This document shows positions 1-9,095 of a stretch of 64,000 bases of DNA, piece by piece. Positions within the stretch are counted from its first letter, which is position 1. Each line of letters opens with the position of its first letter. Below the pieces are notes generated by a model, which was not told the DNA's origin, did no database searches, and worked only from the letters and a program-made list of their open reading frames with translations. This DNA comes from Variovorax sp. HW608 (GTDB taxonomy: Bacteria; Pseudomonadota; Gammaproteobacteria; Burkholderiales; Burkholderiaceae_C): positions 1,364,001 to 1,428,000 of the forward strand of contig NZ_LT607803.1 in assembly GCF_900090195.1 (NCBI RefSeq), given 5' to 3'. The position numbers and the translations under genes were made by a program.

Positions 1-668
1 ACCTGCTCGAAGTCTGGACCATCTATCCCGGCGTGCAGGCCGCGGCCTCGCACCGCCTGGCGCATGCGCTGTGGCGGCGCGGCTGGCGCTACCTGCCGCG
101 CTGGATCTCCTTTGCCGCGCGCTGGTTCACGCAGATCGACATCCATCCGGGCGCGCGCATCGGCGAGCGCTTCTTCATCGACCACGGCACCGGGGTCGTG
201 ATCGGCGAGACCGCCGAGATCGGCAACGATGTCACCCTCTACCACGGCGTGACGCTCGGAGGCACCAGCTGGTCGGCCGGCAAGCGCCATCCCTCGCTGG
301 GAGACGGCGTGGTGGTGGGCGCGGGCGCGAAGATCCTCGGGCCGATCACGGTCGGCGACCGCGCGCGCATCGCGGCCAACTCGGTCGTCATCGATGCGGT
401 GCCGGCCGATGCGACCGTGGTCGGCATCCCGGGCCGCGTGGTCGGCCGGCGCCGCCTCACGAGGCACGGCTTCGACCTGGACCACCACCTGATCCCCGAC
501 CCGGTCGGCAAGGCCATCGCCTGCCTGCTCGACCGCGTGGCGCAACTGGAGCGCCAACAGCCCCTGGCGAATCGCGATGCCGCCGCAGGCGGCAGTTGCG
601 GCACCTGCGACGGCGCCTGCACCGATCCTGCCTTCGACACCCTTCTCACCACCTCCACCGAGGAGTAA
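1..668 (+). CDS. cysE: Serine O-acetyltransferase, nif-linked (5' end cut by window)
   Basis: The frame is open from base 3, so the true start lies upstream and the first GTG or ATG inside the window should not be used. The product would transfer acetyl from acetyl-CoA to serine, giving O-acetylserine for cysteine synthesis. Left-handed beta-helix hexapeptide repeats are visible ([29 protein letters not shown]), followed by the [14 protein letters not shown] strand that closes the CysE fold. A Cys-rich tail ([11 protein letters not shown]) lies near the C-terminus. Its position 5 bases before nifW matches the nif-associated paralogue often called nifP, which supports cysteine supply for Fe-S cluster assembly. 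The family call is firm; the nifP role is inferred from position. Confidence 0.9.
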   Translation, partial: LLEVWTIYPGVQAAASHRLAHALWRRGWRYLPRWISFAARWFTQIDIHPGARIGERFFIDHGTGVVIGETAEIGNDVTLYHGVTLGGTSWSAGKRHPSLGDGVVVGAGAKILGPITVGDRARIAANSVVIDAVPADATVVGIPGRVVGRRRLTRHGFDLDHHLIPDPVGKAIACLLDRVAQLERQQPLANRDAAAGGSCGTCDGACTDPAFDTLLTTSTEE

Positions 669-673
669 GCACG

Positions 674-1012
674 ATGGAAAACTTCCTTGAGAAACTCAAG
701 TCCCTGTCCTCCGCCGAGGACTTCCTGAACTTCTTCGGCGTGCCCTACGAGCAGAAGGTGGTCAACGTCAGCCGGCTGCACATCCTCAAGCGCTTCTTCC
801 AGTACATCCGGCAGGAGGCCTCGCTGAAGGCGGGCGACGAGCTGCAGATGTTCACCCTCTACCGCGGCCTGCTGCAACGGGCCTACGGCGATTTCGTGAA
901 GTCGACGCCGGCGCAGGAGAAGGTGTTCAAGGTGTTCCAGGACGTCGACGGCAAGCAGCATGTCTCGCTCGAGAGCCTGAAGGCCTCGATGCCGATGCGT
1001 GCCGCGGCCTGA
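674..1012 (+). CDS. nifW: Nitrogenase-stabilising/protective protein NifW
   Basis: A 112-residue protein of the usual NifW length. It opens MENFLEKLKSLSSAEDFLNF and continues with the family core VPYEQKVVNVSRLHILKRF. NifW binds the MoFe protein of nitrogenase and is needed for full activity, particularly under oxygen. A GAGGAGT ribosome-binding sequence precedes the ATG and overlaps the end of the acetyltransferase gene, so the two are probably co-transcribed. fixA starts 13 bases after its stop. The short hydrophilic helical protein has no membrane segment and should be cytosolic. Confidence 0.95.
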   Translation: MENFLEKLKSLSSAEDFLNFFGVPYEQKVVNVSRLHILKRFFQYIRQEASLKAGDELQMFTLYRGLLQRAYGDFVKSTPAQEKVFKVFQDVDGKQHVSLESLKASMPMRAAA

Positions 1013-1025
1013 AGGGAGCGCCGCC

Positions 1026-1874
1026 ATGCACATCGTCGTCTGCATCAAGCAGGTGCCGGACTCGGCGCAGATCCGCGTCCATCCGGTCACCAACACCATC
1101 ATGCGCCAGGGGGTGCCGGCCATCGTCAATCCCTACGACCTCTTCTCGCTGGAGGAGGCGCTGCGCCTCAAGGACAAGTTCGGCGGCAAGGTCACCATGC
1201 TGTGCATGGGCCCGCCGCAGGCCGAGGACGCGCTGCGCAAGTGCATCAGCTACGGCGCGGACGACGCGGTGCTGGTGACCGACCGCGCCTTCGCCGGCGC
1301 CGACACGCTGGCCACTTCCTATGCGCTGGCCGCCGGCATCCGGCAGATCGCGAAGGAGCAGGCGGTGGACATCGTGTTCACCGGCAAGCAGACCATCGAC
1401 GGCGACACCGCCCAGGTCGGCCCGGGCATCGCCAAGCGCATGGGCCTGCAGCTCTTGACCTACGTCTCGCGCATCGTCGAGACCGATCCGGTGAATCGCC
1501 GCATCACGGTGGAGCGGCGTGCCGAGGGCGGCGTGCAGGTCCTCACCACGGCCCTGCCCTGCCTCATCACGATGCTGGAGAACACCAACGAGCTTCGCTT
1601 CGCGTCGATGCCCGCGATGATCCATGCCGCCGGCCATCCGGTGCGCAAGTGGAACAAGGAACAGGCCGGCATCGAGGACCTGGGGAAGATCGGCCTCAAG
1701 GGCTCGCCCACGGTGGTGAGCAAGGTGTTCGGCCCGACACCGCGCAGCGAGAAGGCCGAGATGCTCGATCCCGAGACCTCCAGCCTGCGCGACGTGTCGC
1801 TCAACCTGTTGCAGAAGATCTTCACGCGCCATCCGACGCTGGAAGGCGACCTGCTGATGAAGGAGATGTCATGA
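1026..1874 (+). CDS. fixA: Electron-transfer flavoprotein beta subunit FixA
   Basis: A 282-residue protein starting [18 protein letters not shown], the typical EtfB/FixA N-terminus. The ATG at 1026 was chosen because it follows a GGGAGCG ribosome-binding sequence and gives the family start; the frame is open a little further upstream. FixA pairs with FixB to form the flavin heterodimer of the FixABCX complex. That complex bifurcates electrons from NADH to quinone and, at low potential, to ferredoxin or flavodoxin for nitrogenase. The AMP/flavin-side motif [14 protein letters not shown] is visible mid-protein. Its stop overlaps the fixB start (ATGA), indicating translational coupling. Confidence 0.94.
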   Translation: MHIVVCIKQVPDSAQIRVHPVTNTIMRQGVPAIVNPYDLFSLEEALRLKDKFGGKVTMLCMGPPQAEDALRKCISYGADDAVLVTDRAFAGADTLATSYALAAGIRQIAKEQAVDIVFTGKQTIDGDTAQVGPGIAKRMGLQLLTYVSRIVETDPVNRRITVERRAEGGVQVLTTALPCLITMLENTNELRFASMPAMIHAAGHPVRKWNKEQAGIEDLGKIGLKGSPTVVSKVFGPTPRSEKAEMLDPETSSLRDVSLNLLQKIFTRHPTLEGDLLMKEMS

Positions 1875-2995
1875 GCGAAGCCCCCCAAGCCGCCCCGGCG
1901 ACGCCGGCCGCCCCCGTGAAGCGACCTGCCGGCCGCGGCCGCAACCTGGAACTGCCCGAACACCTCAAGGCCTACAAGGGTGTCTGGGTCTTCATCGAGC
2001 ACGACCGGGGCCATGTGCACAGCGTCTCGTGGGAACTGCTCGGCGAGGCCCGCAAGCTGGCCGACAAGCTCGGCAGCGGTGTCGGCGTGGTGGTGCTCGG
2101 CGGCCCGGACGAGGCGCTGGAGAAGTTCGCGGCCGAGGCTTTCACCTACGGCGCCGACAAGGCCTACATCGTGCACGACCCGGTGCTGCTGGGCTATCGC
2201 AACGAACCCTTCACCAAGGGCCTCACCGACCTGGTGAACAAGTACCAGCCCGAGATCCTGCTGCTGGGCGCGACCTCCATGGGCCGCGACCTCGCGGGCT
2301 CGGTGGCGACCACGCTGCTCACCGGTCTCACGGCGGACTGCACCGAGCTCAACATCGACCCCAGCTCGCGTGCACTCGCGGCGACGCGGCCCACCTTCGG
2401 CGGCTCGCTGCTGTGCACGATCATGACCCTGGCCTACCGGCCGCAGATGGCCACCGTGCGCCCGCGCGTCATGGCCATGCCGGCGGCCGATGCCGGCCGC
2501 ACCGGCGAGATCGTGCAGGAAACGCTCGGCATGGTGGAGACGCAGATCGTCACCAAGCTGCTCGACTTCATCGCCGACGCCCAGAGCCAGAAGATCAACC
2601 TGCCCTATGCCGACGTGATCGTCAGCGGCGGCAAGGGCCTGAAGAATCCGGAGAACTTCAAGCTGGTGTTCGAGCTGGCGCGCGTGCTCGGCGGCGAGGT
2701 CGGCGCCACGCGGCCCTGCGTGCAGGCCGGCTGGGTCGAGGCCGAGCGCCAGGTCGGCCAGACCGGCAAGACCGTGCGGCCCAAGCTCTACATCGCGGCC
2801 GGCATCTCGGGCGCGATCCAGCATCGCGTGGGCATGGAGGCGTCGGACGCGATCGTCGCCATCAACACCGACCCGAATGCACCGATCTTCGATTTCGCGC
2901 ACTACGGCATCGTCGGCAACGCCCTGCAGGTCCTGCCAGCGCTGACGCAGGCCTTCGCCCAGCACCTGGCGCAGCACCGCAAGCTCGCCGCCTGA
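1871..2995 (+). CDS. fixB: Electron-transfer flavoprotein alpha subunit FixB
   Basis: A 374-residue EtfA/FixB protein starting [15 protein letters not shown]. The Ala/Pro-rich N-terminal stretch of about 30 residues is not part of the fold. The C-terminal FAD domain has the expected features ([50 protein letters not shown]). The ATG overlaps the fixA stop by four bases, with AAGGAG just upstream. A much longer frame opening at 1202 is only the reading-frame extension over fixA. The protein holds the electron-transferring FAD of the nitrogenase-linked bifurcating complex. Confidence 0.94.
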   Translation: MSEAPQAAPATPAAPVKRPAGRGRNLELPEHLKAYKGVWVFIEHDRGHVHSVSWELLGEARKLADKLGSGVGVVVLGGPDEALEKFAAEAFTYGADKAYIVHDPVLLGYRNEPFTKGLTDLVNKYQPEILLLGATSMGRDLAGSVATTLLTGLTADCTELNIDPSSRALAATRPTFGGSLLCTIMTLAYRPQMATVRPRVMAMPAADAGRTGEIVQETLGMVETQIVTKLLDFIADAQSQKINLPYADVIVSGGKGLKNPENFKLVFELARVLGGEVGATRPCVQAGWVEAERQVGQTGKTVRPKLYIAAGISGAIQHRVGMEASDAIVAINTDPNAPIFDFAHYGIVGNALQVLPALTQAFAQHLAQHRKLAA

Positions 2996-3014
2996 TGAAA
3001 GAAGGAGCCGCATC

Positions 3015-4325
3015 ATGAAGAAACCATCGCAATTCGACGCCATCGTGGTCGGTGCCGGCGCCTCGGGCAATGCCGCGGCCTACACCATGGCCAAGGCGGG
3101 CCTGAAGGTCCTGCAGATCGAGCGCGGCGAATACCCGGGCAGCAAGAACGTGCAGGGCGCGATCCTCTATGCCAAGGCGCTGGAGGAGATCATTCCCGAC
3201 TTCCGCGACGACGCGCCGCTGGAGCGCCACATCATCGAGCAGCGCCTGTGGATGCTGGACGAGAACTCCTTCGTCGGCACGCACATCCGCAGCGAGGACT
3301 ACAACAAGCCGCCCTACAACCGCTACACCATCATCCGCGCGCAGTTCGACAAGTGGTTCAGCGCCAAGGTGCGCGAAGCCGGCGCCCTGCTGATCTGCGA
3401 GACCACGGTCAACGAGCTCATCATGGACGGCGACCAGGTGGTGGGCGTGAGCTGCGACCGCCAGCACGGCGACGTGTACGCGGACGTGGTGATCCTGGCC
3501 GACGGCGTGAACTCCACGCTGGCGCGCAAGGCCGGATTCCACGGCGAGATCAAGGACGGCAACGTGGCGCTGGCCGTCAAGGAAATCCTCTTCATGCCGG
3601 AGGAAACCATCCGCCAGCGCTTCAACGTCGGCGAGGAATCGGGCGTGGTGATCGAGATGGTCGGCCGCATCACCGACGGCATGATGGGCACGGGCTTTCT
3701 CTACACCAACAAGGAGTCGCTCACCATCGGCGTGGGCTGCATGCTCGGCGACTTCAAGGCCAACCCGAACCGCACCAGCCCCTACACGCTGCTGGAGCAG
3801 ATGAAGCGCCATCCGTCGATCGCGCCGCTGATCGAGGGCGGGGAGATGAAGGAGTACTGCGCGCACCTCATTCCCGAGGGCGGCTTCCATGCCATTCCGC
3901 AGGTCTACGGCCACGGCTGGATGATCGTGGGCGATTCGGGCGGCTTCGTGAATGCCGCGCACCGCGAAGGCTCGAACCTCGCGATGACCACCGGCCGGCT
4001 GGCCGCCGAGACCGCCATCCGCGCCAAGGCCGAAGGCAAGGGCTGGCGCGCCGCTTCGCTCAAAGCCTACAAGGACGCGCTGGACGATTCCTTCGTCATG
4101 AAGGACCTGCACAAGTACCGCGACATGCCGGGCGTGCTGCACAGGAACCCGCAGTTCTTCACCAGCTACCCCGACCTCATCGGCCGCGCCGCGCGCACCA
4201 TGATCACCGTGGACGGCGTGGACAAGAAGACCAAGGAGCGCGAGATCTTCTCGAGCTTCCGCAAGCACCGCCGTCTGAGCGGCCTCGTGGGCGACGCCTA
4301 CAAACTCTGGAGGGCCTTCCGATGA
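3015..4325 (+). CDS. fixC: FAD-dependent ETF-quinone oxidoreductase-like protein FixC
   Basis: A 436-residue flavoprotein with an N-terminal Rossmann motif (VVGAGASGNAAAYTMAKAG) and a second FAD-binding segment (GHGWMIVGDSGGFVNAAHREG), both typical of FixC and ETF-QO. In FixABCX it passes electrons toward the quinone pool on the high-potential branch of bifurcation, working with the FixX ferredoxin. It starts 19 bases after fixB behind AAGGAG. Its stop overlaps the fixX start (ATGA). Length and order fixA-B-C-X are canonical for diazotrophs. Confidence 0.95.
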   Translation: MKKPSQFDAIVVGAGASGNAAAYTMAKAGLKVLQIERGEYPGSKNVQGAILYAKALEEIIPDFRDDAPLERHIIEQRLWMLDENSFVGTHIRSEDYNKPPYNRYTIIRAQFDKWFSAKVREAGALLICETTVNELIMDGDQVVGVSCDRQHGDVYADVVILADGVNSTLARKAGFHGEIKDGNVALAVKEILFMPEETIRQRFNVGEESGVVIEMVGRITDGMMGTGFLYTNKESLTIGVGCMLGDFKANPNRTSPYTLLEQMKRHPSIAPLIEGGEMKEYCAHLIPEGGFHAIPQVYGHGWMIVGDSGGFVNAAHREGSNLAMTTGRLAAETAIRAKAEGKGWRAASLKAYKDALDDSFVMKDLHKYRDMPGVLHRNPQFFTSYPDLIGRAARTMITVDGVDKKTKEREIFSSFRKHRRLSGLVGDAYKLWRAFR

Positions 4326-4621
4326 TCCCCATCACCGTCAATGTCGAAGAGAAACTGTTCCAGAACCGCTACCGCGTCGACACGGGGCGGCCGCACATCA
4401 GGATCAAGAACGCCGAGGTCTGCACCAACGAGTGCGGCCAGAAGAGCTGCACCTACGTCTGCCCCGCCTCTTGCTACAAGGCCGAAGGCAACGGCAGCGT
4501 GACCCTCATCACCGACGGCTGCCTCGAATGCGGCAGCTGCCGCATCCTGTGCAGCGAGCACGCGAACATCGAGTGGGAATACCCGCGCGGCGGCCACGGC
4601 ATCCTCTTCAAGTTCGGCTGA
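4322..4621 (+). CDS. fixX: Ferredoxin-like protein FixX
   Basis: A 99-residue protein starting MIPITVNVEEKLFQNRYRVD, the FixX N-terminus. It carries the cysteine-rich sequences CTNECGQKSCTYVCPASCY and CLECGSCRILCSEH, which fit an FixX-type [4Fe-4S] ferredoxin fold. Its start overlaps the last codon of fixC, so it is translationally coupled. FixX is the iron-sulfur partner of FixC in the bifurcating complex. Confidence 0.94.
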   Translation: MIPITVNVEEKLFQNRYRVDTGRPHIRIKNAEVCTNECGQKSCTYVCPASCYKAEGNGSVTLITDGCLECGSCRILCSEHANIEWEYPRGGHGILFKFG

Positions 4622-4659
4622 GCGAGCCACACCACGAACCACGAACAAGGAACCCCGTC

Positions 4660-4986
4660 ATGAGCCGCCCCACACGACACGTCTTCGTCTGCACCCAGAA
4701 CCGCCCGCCCCAGCATCCGCGCGGCTCCTGCGCCGGCAGCAAGGGATCGACCGCCCTGCTGCAGGCCTTCTGGGCCGAGCAGCAGAAGCGCCAGACCTAC
4801 GAGCAGGTGGCCGTCACCTATTCGGGCTGCCTGGGCCCTTGCGACCGGGGACCCAACGTGCTGGTCTATCCGGAGGGCGTGCTCTACAGCGGCGTGACAC
4901 CGGACGACGTCGCGGAGATCTTCACGAGCCACCTCGAGAACGGCGCGCCGCTGGAACGCCTGATCGCCGCAGAGGAAGTCTGGTGA
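4660..4986 (+). CDS. Thioredoxin-like [2Fe-2S] ferredoxin
   Basis: A 108-residue protein with CTQNRPPQHPRGSC near the N-terminus and GCLGPCDRGPNVLVYPEGVLY later. This is the cysteine arrangement of the thioredoxin-fold [2Fe-2S] ferredoxins, the group that includes Clostridium pasteurianum 2Fe ferredoxin and Azotobacter vinelandii FdI. Homologues are commonly encoded in nif regions, and the clostridial protein is known to interact with MoFe protein. It lies 38 bases after fixX, on the same strand, so it is probably the last gene of the nif/fix transcript. Start chosen at ATG 4660, which gives the family N-terminus. Confidence 0.87.
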   Translation: MSRPTRHVFVCTQNRPPQHPRGSCAGSKGSTALLQAFWAEQQKRQTYEQVAVTYSGCLGPCDRGPNVLVYPEGVLYSGVTPDDVAEIFTSHLENGAPLERLIAAEEVW

Positions 4987-5036
4987 ATCCCGAGAAGCTG
5001 CTGCGCGAGCCGGCCTGAAACGCTCGCGGACGAGCG

Positions 5037-5834
5037 ATGCCCCGGCGCCCCGCCACTGCCTCCTTGGCCGACGAGCAGTCGGCGGCCGGCGGCGTGGCTG
5101 CGGTCGATCGCGCGGCCTCCCTGCTGGCAGCCTTCGGCGACGGCACGCCGGTGCTCACGCTGGCGTCGCTGGCCGAGTGCACCCGCCTCTACAAGAGCAC
5201 GGTGCTGCGCCTTCTGGCGTCGCTGCAGCATGCGCGGCTGGTACAGCGCCAGAGCGACGGCCGCTACGCGCTGGGCCCGTCGATTGCACGCCTCTACGCC
5301 GCGTACACCGATGCCTTCGCCCTCGAACCGGTCGTGATGCCGGTGCTGCGTGAACTCGCCGCGACCACGCGCGAAAGCGCGGCACTGCACGTGCCGCAAG
5401 CCGACCAGCGGCTGTGCCTCTATCGCGTGAACTCGCCGCAGCCGGTGCGTGACCATGCACGCGAGGGCGACCTGCTGCCGCTGGCGCGCGGCGCCGGAGG
5501 CCGGGTGCTGCAGGCCTACCGCGGCGCAGGCGACGAGCGCCTCGGCCAGGAGATCCGCCACCGGCAGGTGGTGGTGCTGGCCGGCGACCGCGACCCCGAA
5601 CTCGCGGGCATCGCGGCACCCGTCTTCGATGCGCGCGGCGCACTCCTTGGCGCACTGACGCTCACCATGCCGCGCACCCGCCTGCAGCCGGCCTGGGCCG
5701 GGACCGTGCTGGCCGCCGCGCGCGAACTCAGCCGGCAACTCGGCGGCGCCTTCCCCGAGCCGGGTCCGGCGCCGGCGCCGGCGCCGGCGCAAGATCCTGC
5801 CCGGTTGGCCCCTTCGGCCGAGGTCGCCGGTTGA
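5037..5834 (+). CDS. IclR-family transcriptional regulator
   Basis: A 265-residue protein with an N-terminal winged helix (AAVDRAASLLAAFGDG then LASLAECTRLYKSTVLRLLASL), the wing YALGPSIARLYAAY, and a C-terminal effector domain ending in GIAAPVFDARGALLGALTLT. IclR proteins usually bind small aromatic or carboxylic ligands. It follows the ferredoxin gene by 50 bases on the same strand, but no target can be assigned. The C-terminus holds a Pro-Ala run encoded by tandem CCGGCG units near 5766-5790, a likely site of replication slippage outside the folded domain. Confidence 0.85.
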   Translation: MPRRPATASLADEQSAAGGVAAVDRAASLLAAFGDGTPVLTLASLAECTRLYKSTVLRLLASLQHARLVQRQSDGRYALGPSIARLYAAYTDAFALEPVVMPVLRELAATTRESAALHVPQADQRLCLYRVNSPQPVRDHAREGDLLPLARGAGGRVLQAYRGAGDERLGQEIRHRQVVVLAGDRDPELAGIAAPVFDARGALLGALTLTMPRTRLQPAWAGTVLAAARELSRQLGGAFPEPGPAPAPAPAQDPARLAPSAEVAG

Positions 5835-5981
5835 AATACGAATCCGGATTGCGAAGAGGGCTCCGCTTGAGCATCGGCTGCGCCGGCCGCCTGCTCGCCC
5901 ATGAACGTGCGCGGGAACTTGCTTGCCGCCGGCATCCACTAACCACGTTCAGGTTCTCCAAGGTCGACCACCGACCTTCTT

Positions 5982-6018
5982 CGCCCCTTGCCGACTGGAA
6001 TGGCAGGGGCGTTTTTTT
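5982..6018 (+). terminator. Rho-independent terminator
   Basis: CGCCCC-TTGCC pairs with GGCA-GGGGCG around a short loop, with one bulge, and is followed by seven T residues. It lies about 150 bases past the IclR gene on the same strand and probably ends that transcript. Confidence 0.7.
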
Positions 6019-6099
6019 GTCACGCTCCACCGCGTCGGACATGGGGATGCCCTGGCCGTGGCGACGCGTTAGCGAGAGAATTGCTGCATTGCAGCATAG

Positions 6100-6342
6100 A
6101 TGGACTGCGCGATGAAACGAAAGGCACCGGCTGAACGCATCCCCGTGACGGACCAGGTCGGAAAGCGACACGTCGTTTTGCGATACGTGGAGGTGGAGAC
6201 GAGTTCGACCCTGGAGACGCACCGGCGAACGACAGAGGCCAGCGAATACCGGCTCGAAGCAGGCCGCAGCGTCGTGCGGACGGGCGCCGACACTTTTCAG
6301 ACGGCAGACGGATTGCTCAATCTGAAAGTCCTGGCGTCGTAG
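6100..6342 (+). CDS. Small conserved-looking hypothetical protein
   Basis: Encodes 80 residues (76 if the second ATG at 6112 is used, giving MKRKAPAERIPV). The composition is mixed and protein-like, with segments KRHVVLRYVEVETSS and EYRLEAGRSVVRTGADTF that look like beta strands. There is no signal peptide, membrane helix or recognised motif. It stands alone between the IclR terminator and an uncertain stretch. Function unknown; accepted as a gene because its codon use matches its neighbours and the opposite strand offers nothing better. Confidence 0.5.
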   Translation: MDCAMKRKAPAERIPVTDQVGKRHVVLRYVEVETSSTLETHRRTTEASEYRLEAGRSVVRTGADTFQTADGLLNLKVLAS

Positions 6343-6766
6343 GCCTGCCAGCCGGCGACCGGCGCGCGGGGCCGATGCCGATCTGGTCGTTCGGGGCAGT
6401 GGCCAAGACGCGGCGCTCGCTGAAGTGGATGCGGGGCGCCTGGCCCAAGTTGCGCAGAGCGGTCGCCGTGGCACTCGCATGTGCTCCGCTCGCACCTTAC
6501 CTCGCTCGGGCGCAGAGCGGCAGGAAGGTTTAGCCGGCGGGGCCTATCGATGAGCCGGATGCATGTCGAACGGTGGAGGCACTCTAGAAAATCGCTGCCG
6601 TCCGGTAAGGCGATGCGCCACAAAACGCTGTTGCAGCTTCGACAACCAAGCAGCGCCGTCGCGGACTATTTCGTGGAATGGAACGCCGTGTTGCTCGGGG
6701 ACGGCTTTTTCAAGGCGACACCCAGGACTAGATTGGAGGCATGACAGCTCCTCGGAGAAAGGCACC
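6343..6766. other. Stretch without a confident gene; one weak small ORF
   Basis: The only candidate is a 52-residue plus-strand frame at 6375-6533. It has a basic start (KTRRSLKWMRGAWPKLRRAV) followed by an Ala-rich hydrophobic segment ending APYLARAQ, which resembles a signal peptide with nothing mature behind it. It could be a degraded secreted-protein start or chance. Longer frames on both strands here are low-complexity Arg/Pro/Ala readings and were left out. Confidence 0.25.
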
Positions 6767-6976
6767 ATGTCCCAGCTGAGTCATATCGAGTCCGGCCCGC
6801 GTTTCGAGATCCGGTTCCGGTCGCTGTTTCGCGAAGGTCGGGGCTTCGCGTTTCCTTGCGACGCGGCCGGCCATGTGAATCTTGAATCGTTGTCCGAGCG
6901 CGGCCGCAGCAACTACCTCTTCGCCCGCTCCATGGTCGGCCGTGAATTCGCCGCGCCCAGCGTCAATATGGCTTGA
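6767..6976 (+). CDS. Small hypothetical protein
   Basis: A 69-residue protein starting MSQLSHIESGPRFEIRFRSL, behind a GGAGAAAGG ribosome-binding sequence 6 bases before the ATG. The segment EGRGFAFPCDAAGHVNLESL is well ordered in composition, followed by a helix with NYLFARSMVGREF. I believe small proteins of this kind occur widely in Burkholderiales, but no function is known to me. A longer frame starting at 6563 exists, but the strong ribosome-binding site favours 6767. It converges with the DAHP synthase gene on the other strand. Confidence 0.6.
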   Translation: MSQLSHIESGPRFEIRFRSLFREGRGFAFPCDAAGHVNLESLSERGRSNYLFARSMVGREFAAPSVNMA

Positions 6977-7009
6977 GCGCCAAGAAGAGCAGCAGCGACG
7001 CCGACCTCC

Positions 7010-8365
7010 TCAGACTCGCCTTCTACGTGTCCGGAGCACATCAGCCACGAGGAATGCCAACTCCAGGCTTTGCGATCCATTGAGCCGCGGGTCGCACGCC
7101 GTCCGATAGCGCTGCGCCAGCGCTTCATCCCCAAGTGCCTGCGCACCACCGCGACATTCAGTGACGTCCTGCCCCGTCATTTCGAAATGAAGACCGCCTG
7201 GGTAGGTGCCCTCTTTCTGATGCGCCACGAAGAACCCCCGAACTTCATCAAGGATGCGCTCGAAGTCGCGCGTCTTGTAGCCATTCGACGAGGTCACCGT
7301 GTTGCCGTGCATCGGGTCGCAACACCACACCGGCGTGCGGCCAGCATCCCGTACGGTGCGGAGCAATGGGGGGAGGGCATCGGCAATCCTGTCGCTTCCC
7401 ATGCGGGCGATCAGAACGATCCGGCCGGGTTCGTGGTCCGGATCCAGGCGGTCCAGCAGGGCAAGCACGTCCTCGGGCCGGGCGGTTGGGCCCAGCTTGA
7501 CGCCTACGGCGTTGTCGATACCGCGCAGATACTCCACGTGTGCACCTTCGATGCCTCGGGTGCGCTCGCCCAGCCAGAGCATGTGCGCCGATGCACCGTA
7601 GGACCGATTGCGGCTTTCATCGTGGCGCGTCAGCGCTTCCTCGTAATGCAGATGCAGCGCCTCATGCGAGGTGTAGAACTCCACCGCGTGCAGTTGAGGC
7701 GCCTTGGCTGCGTCGAACCCGCAGGCCTCCATGAACGCCAGGGACTGATCGATGCGATCGGCCAGTTCCTCGAAGCGTTCGCCCTGGGGGCTGCGCCGGA
7801 CAAAATCCGCCGTCCAGCCATGCACCCGATGCAGGTCTGCGAAGCCGCCCTGTGCCAAGGCGCGCAGCAGGTTGAGCGTGGCCGCCGAGTGGGAGTAGGC
7901 CGTCAGGAGGCGCTGCGGATCCGGCGATCGCACAGCGGCGCTGAATTCGGCCCCATTGATGATGTCGCCGCGGTAGGAAGGCAGCGTCACCCCTTGCACG
8001 GTCTCGGTATCCGAAGACCTCGGCTTGGCAAACTGCCCCGCGATCCGCCCGACCTTGATGACTGGACAGGCAGCCGCGTAGGTGAGCACAACCGCCATCT
8101 GGAGGATCACGCGGAAGGTCGATTCGACGGGCATTTGCCCCAGTTCGTCGAAACTTTCCGCGCAATCACCGCCTTGCAGCAGGAACGCTTCCCCACGGGA
8201 GACGGCTGCGAGTCGCTCCTTGAGTTGAGTGATCTCTCCCGGAAAGATCAGAGGTGGCAGCGACGACAGGCGGGCTTCCACCGCCTGGAGCGCGCCGGCG
8301 TCGGGATAGGTCGGCAGCTGCAGCGCCTTGCGCTCGCGCCAGGAGGATGCGGACCAATGCTGCAT
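7010..8365 (-). CDS. Class II (plant/actinobacterial-type) DAHP synthase
   Basis: A 451-residue 3-deoxy-D-arabino-heptulosonate-7-phosphate synthase, the first step of the shikimate pathway (PEP plus erythrose-4-phosphate). Class II signatures are visible: LLQGGDCAESFDE (metal-binding Cys), VGRIAGQFAKPRSSD, WCCDPMHGNT, HFEMTGQDVTECRGG. The start at 8365 (MQHWSASSWRERKALQLP) avoids overlapping the upstream SDR gene, which ends at 8394; the frame is open further. It is the last gene of the minus-strand phenylalanine/tyrosine catabolic operon, 28 bases after the SDR. A biosynthetic entry enzyme behind a catabolic operon is unusual. Confidence 0.92.
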   Translation of the reverse strand: MQHWSASSWRERKALQLPTYPDAGALQAVEARLSSLPPLIFPGEITQLKERLAAVSRGEAFLLQGGDCAESFDELGQMPVESTFRVILQMAVVLTYAAACPVIKVGRIAGQFAKPRSSDTETVQGVTLPSYRGDIINGAEFSAAVRSPDPQRLLTAYSHSAATLNLLRALAQGGFADLHRVHGWTADFVRRSPQGERFEELADRIDQSLAFMEACGFDAAKAPQLHAVEFYTSHEALHLHYEEALTRHDESRNRSYGASAHMLWLGERTRGIEGAHVEYLRGIDNAVGVKLGPTARPEDVLALLDRLDPDHEPGRIVLIARMGSDRIADALPPLLRTVRDAGRTPVWCCDPMHGNTVTSSNGYKTRDFERILDEVRGFFVAHQKEGTYPGGLHFEMTGQDVTECRGGAQALGDEALAQRYRTACDPRLNGSQSLELAFLVADVLRTRRRRV

Positions 8366-8393
8366 GGCCACGATGCTAGACCAGCCGTCGGTT

Positions 8394-9095
8394 TCAGACC
8401 ATCCCGCTGACAGGAATCGCCGCCCCATGGATCGCCCGCGCGGCATCCGAGGCCAGGAAAGCGATCACATCGGCCAAAGCGTCGGGGGCAACCCAGGACG
8501 ATGGGTCCGCGTCGGGCATGGCGCTGCGGTTGTCGGGCGTGTCGATGATGGATGGCAGCACGCAATTCACGTTGATGCCTTTGTCCTTGAGCTCGGCAGA
8601 CATCGATTCCGTCAGGCGAATCAGCGCGCTCTTGGACGCGCTGTAGGCGCCCATATGGGCCCCGCCACGGGTGGCCGCGCCGGCGCCCACGGTGACGACT
8701 TTTCCTCCGCCGCGCCGCAGCAGGACTGGCACAGTGGCCGCCGCGACATTGATGAACGAGCGGGCGTTCAGGTCCATGAGAAAGTCCCACGTCCCTTCGC
8801 TCGTCTCATGCACGGCTTCACCCATGCGGAAACCGCCAGCGATGTGACACACCGCCGTGATGTCGCCGAACTGCTCGCACGCGCGAGTGATGGCTTGCGA
8901 CACCTTCTGGCGGTCGAGCAGATCGACTTCCAGGAAAAGCGTTTGGTCCGTGCTGCCCGGGATCGTATCGGCCGGGGGTTTCTGGCGGTCAAGCAGGATC
9001 AATCGGGCACCCTGCGTGTGGAAGGCCTTTGCCACAGCCCGCCCAAGGTGACCTGAGGCGCCCGTGATCAAGATCGTCTGCGCAACGCCGCTCAT
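8394..9095 (-). CDS. Short-chain dehydrogenase, possibly quinonoid dihydropteridine reductase
   Basis: A 233-residue SDR with the NAD(P) motif TGASGHLGRAVAKAF at the N-terminus and the catalytic YSASK near residue 150. Towards the C-terminus, DTPDNRSAMPDADPSSWV resembles the same region of animal quinonoid dihydropteridine reductase (a TPxNRxxMPxADxSSW pattern). Its start overlaps the phhA stop (ATGA). Phenylalanine hydroxylase (phhA) and carbinolamine dehydratase (phhB) in the same operon leave quinonoid dihydropterin to be reduced, so this SDR may complete cofactor recycling. The SDR call is firm; the substrate is inferred from context and one sequence region. Confidence 0.8.
   Translation of the reverse strand: MSGVAQTILITGASGHLGRAVAKAFHTQGARLILLDRQKPPADTIPGSTDQTLFLEVDLLDRQKVSQAITRACEQFGDITAVCHIAGGFRMGEAVHETSEGTWDFLMDLNARSFINVAAATVPVLLRRGGGKVVTVGAGAATRGGAHMGAYSASKSALIRLTESMSAELKDKGINVNCVLPSIIDTPDNRSAMPDADPSSWVAPDALADVIAFLASDAARAIHGAAIPVSGMV

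Noticed and set aside
1460..4268. Long minus-strand frames across fixA, fixB and fixC.
   Set aside because: Antisense shadows with low-complexity Gly/Arg/His composition; the plus-strand fix genes are unambiguous.
5915..5975. Minus-strand sequence GAGAACCTGAACGTGGTTAG resembles the 3' half of a TPP riboswitch (thi box).
   Set aside because: The CTGAGA element and the 5' half are missing, and no thiamine gene lies downstream on that strand; the next gene there is convergent.
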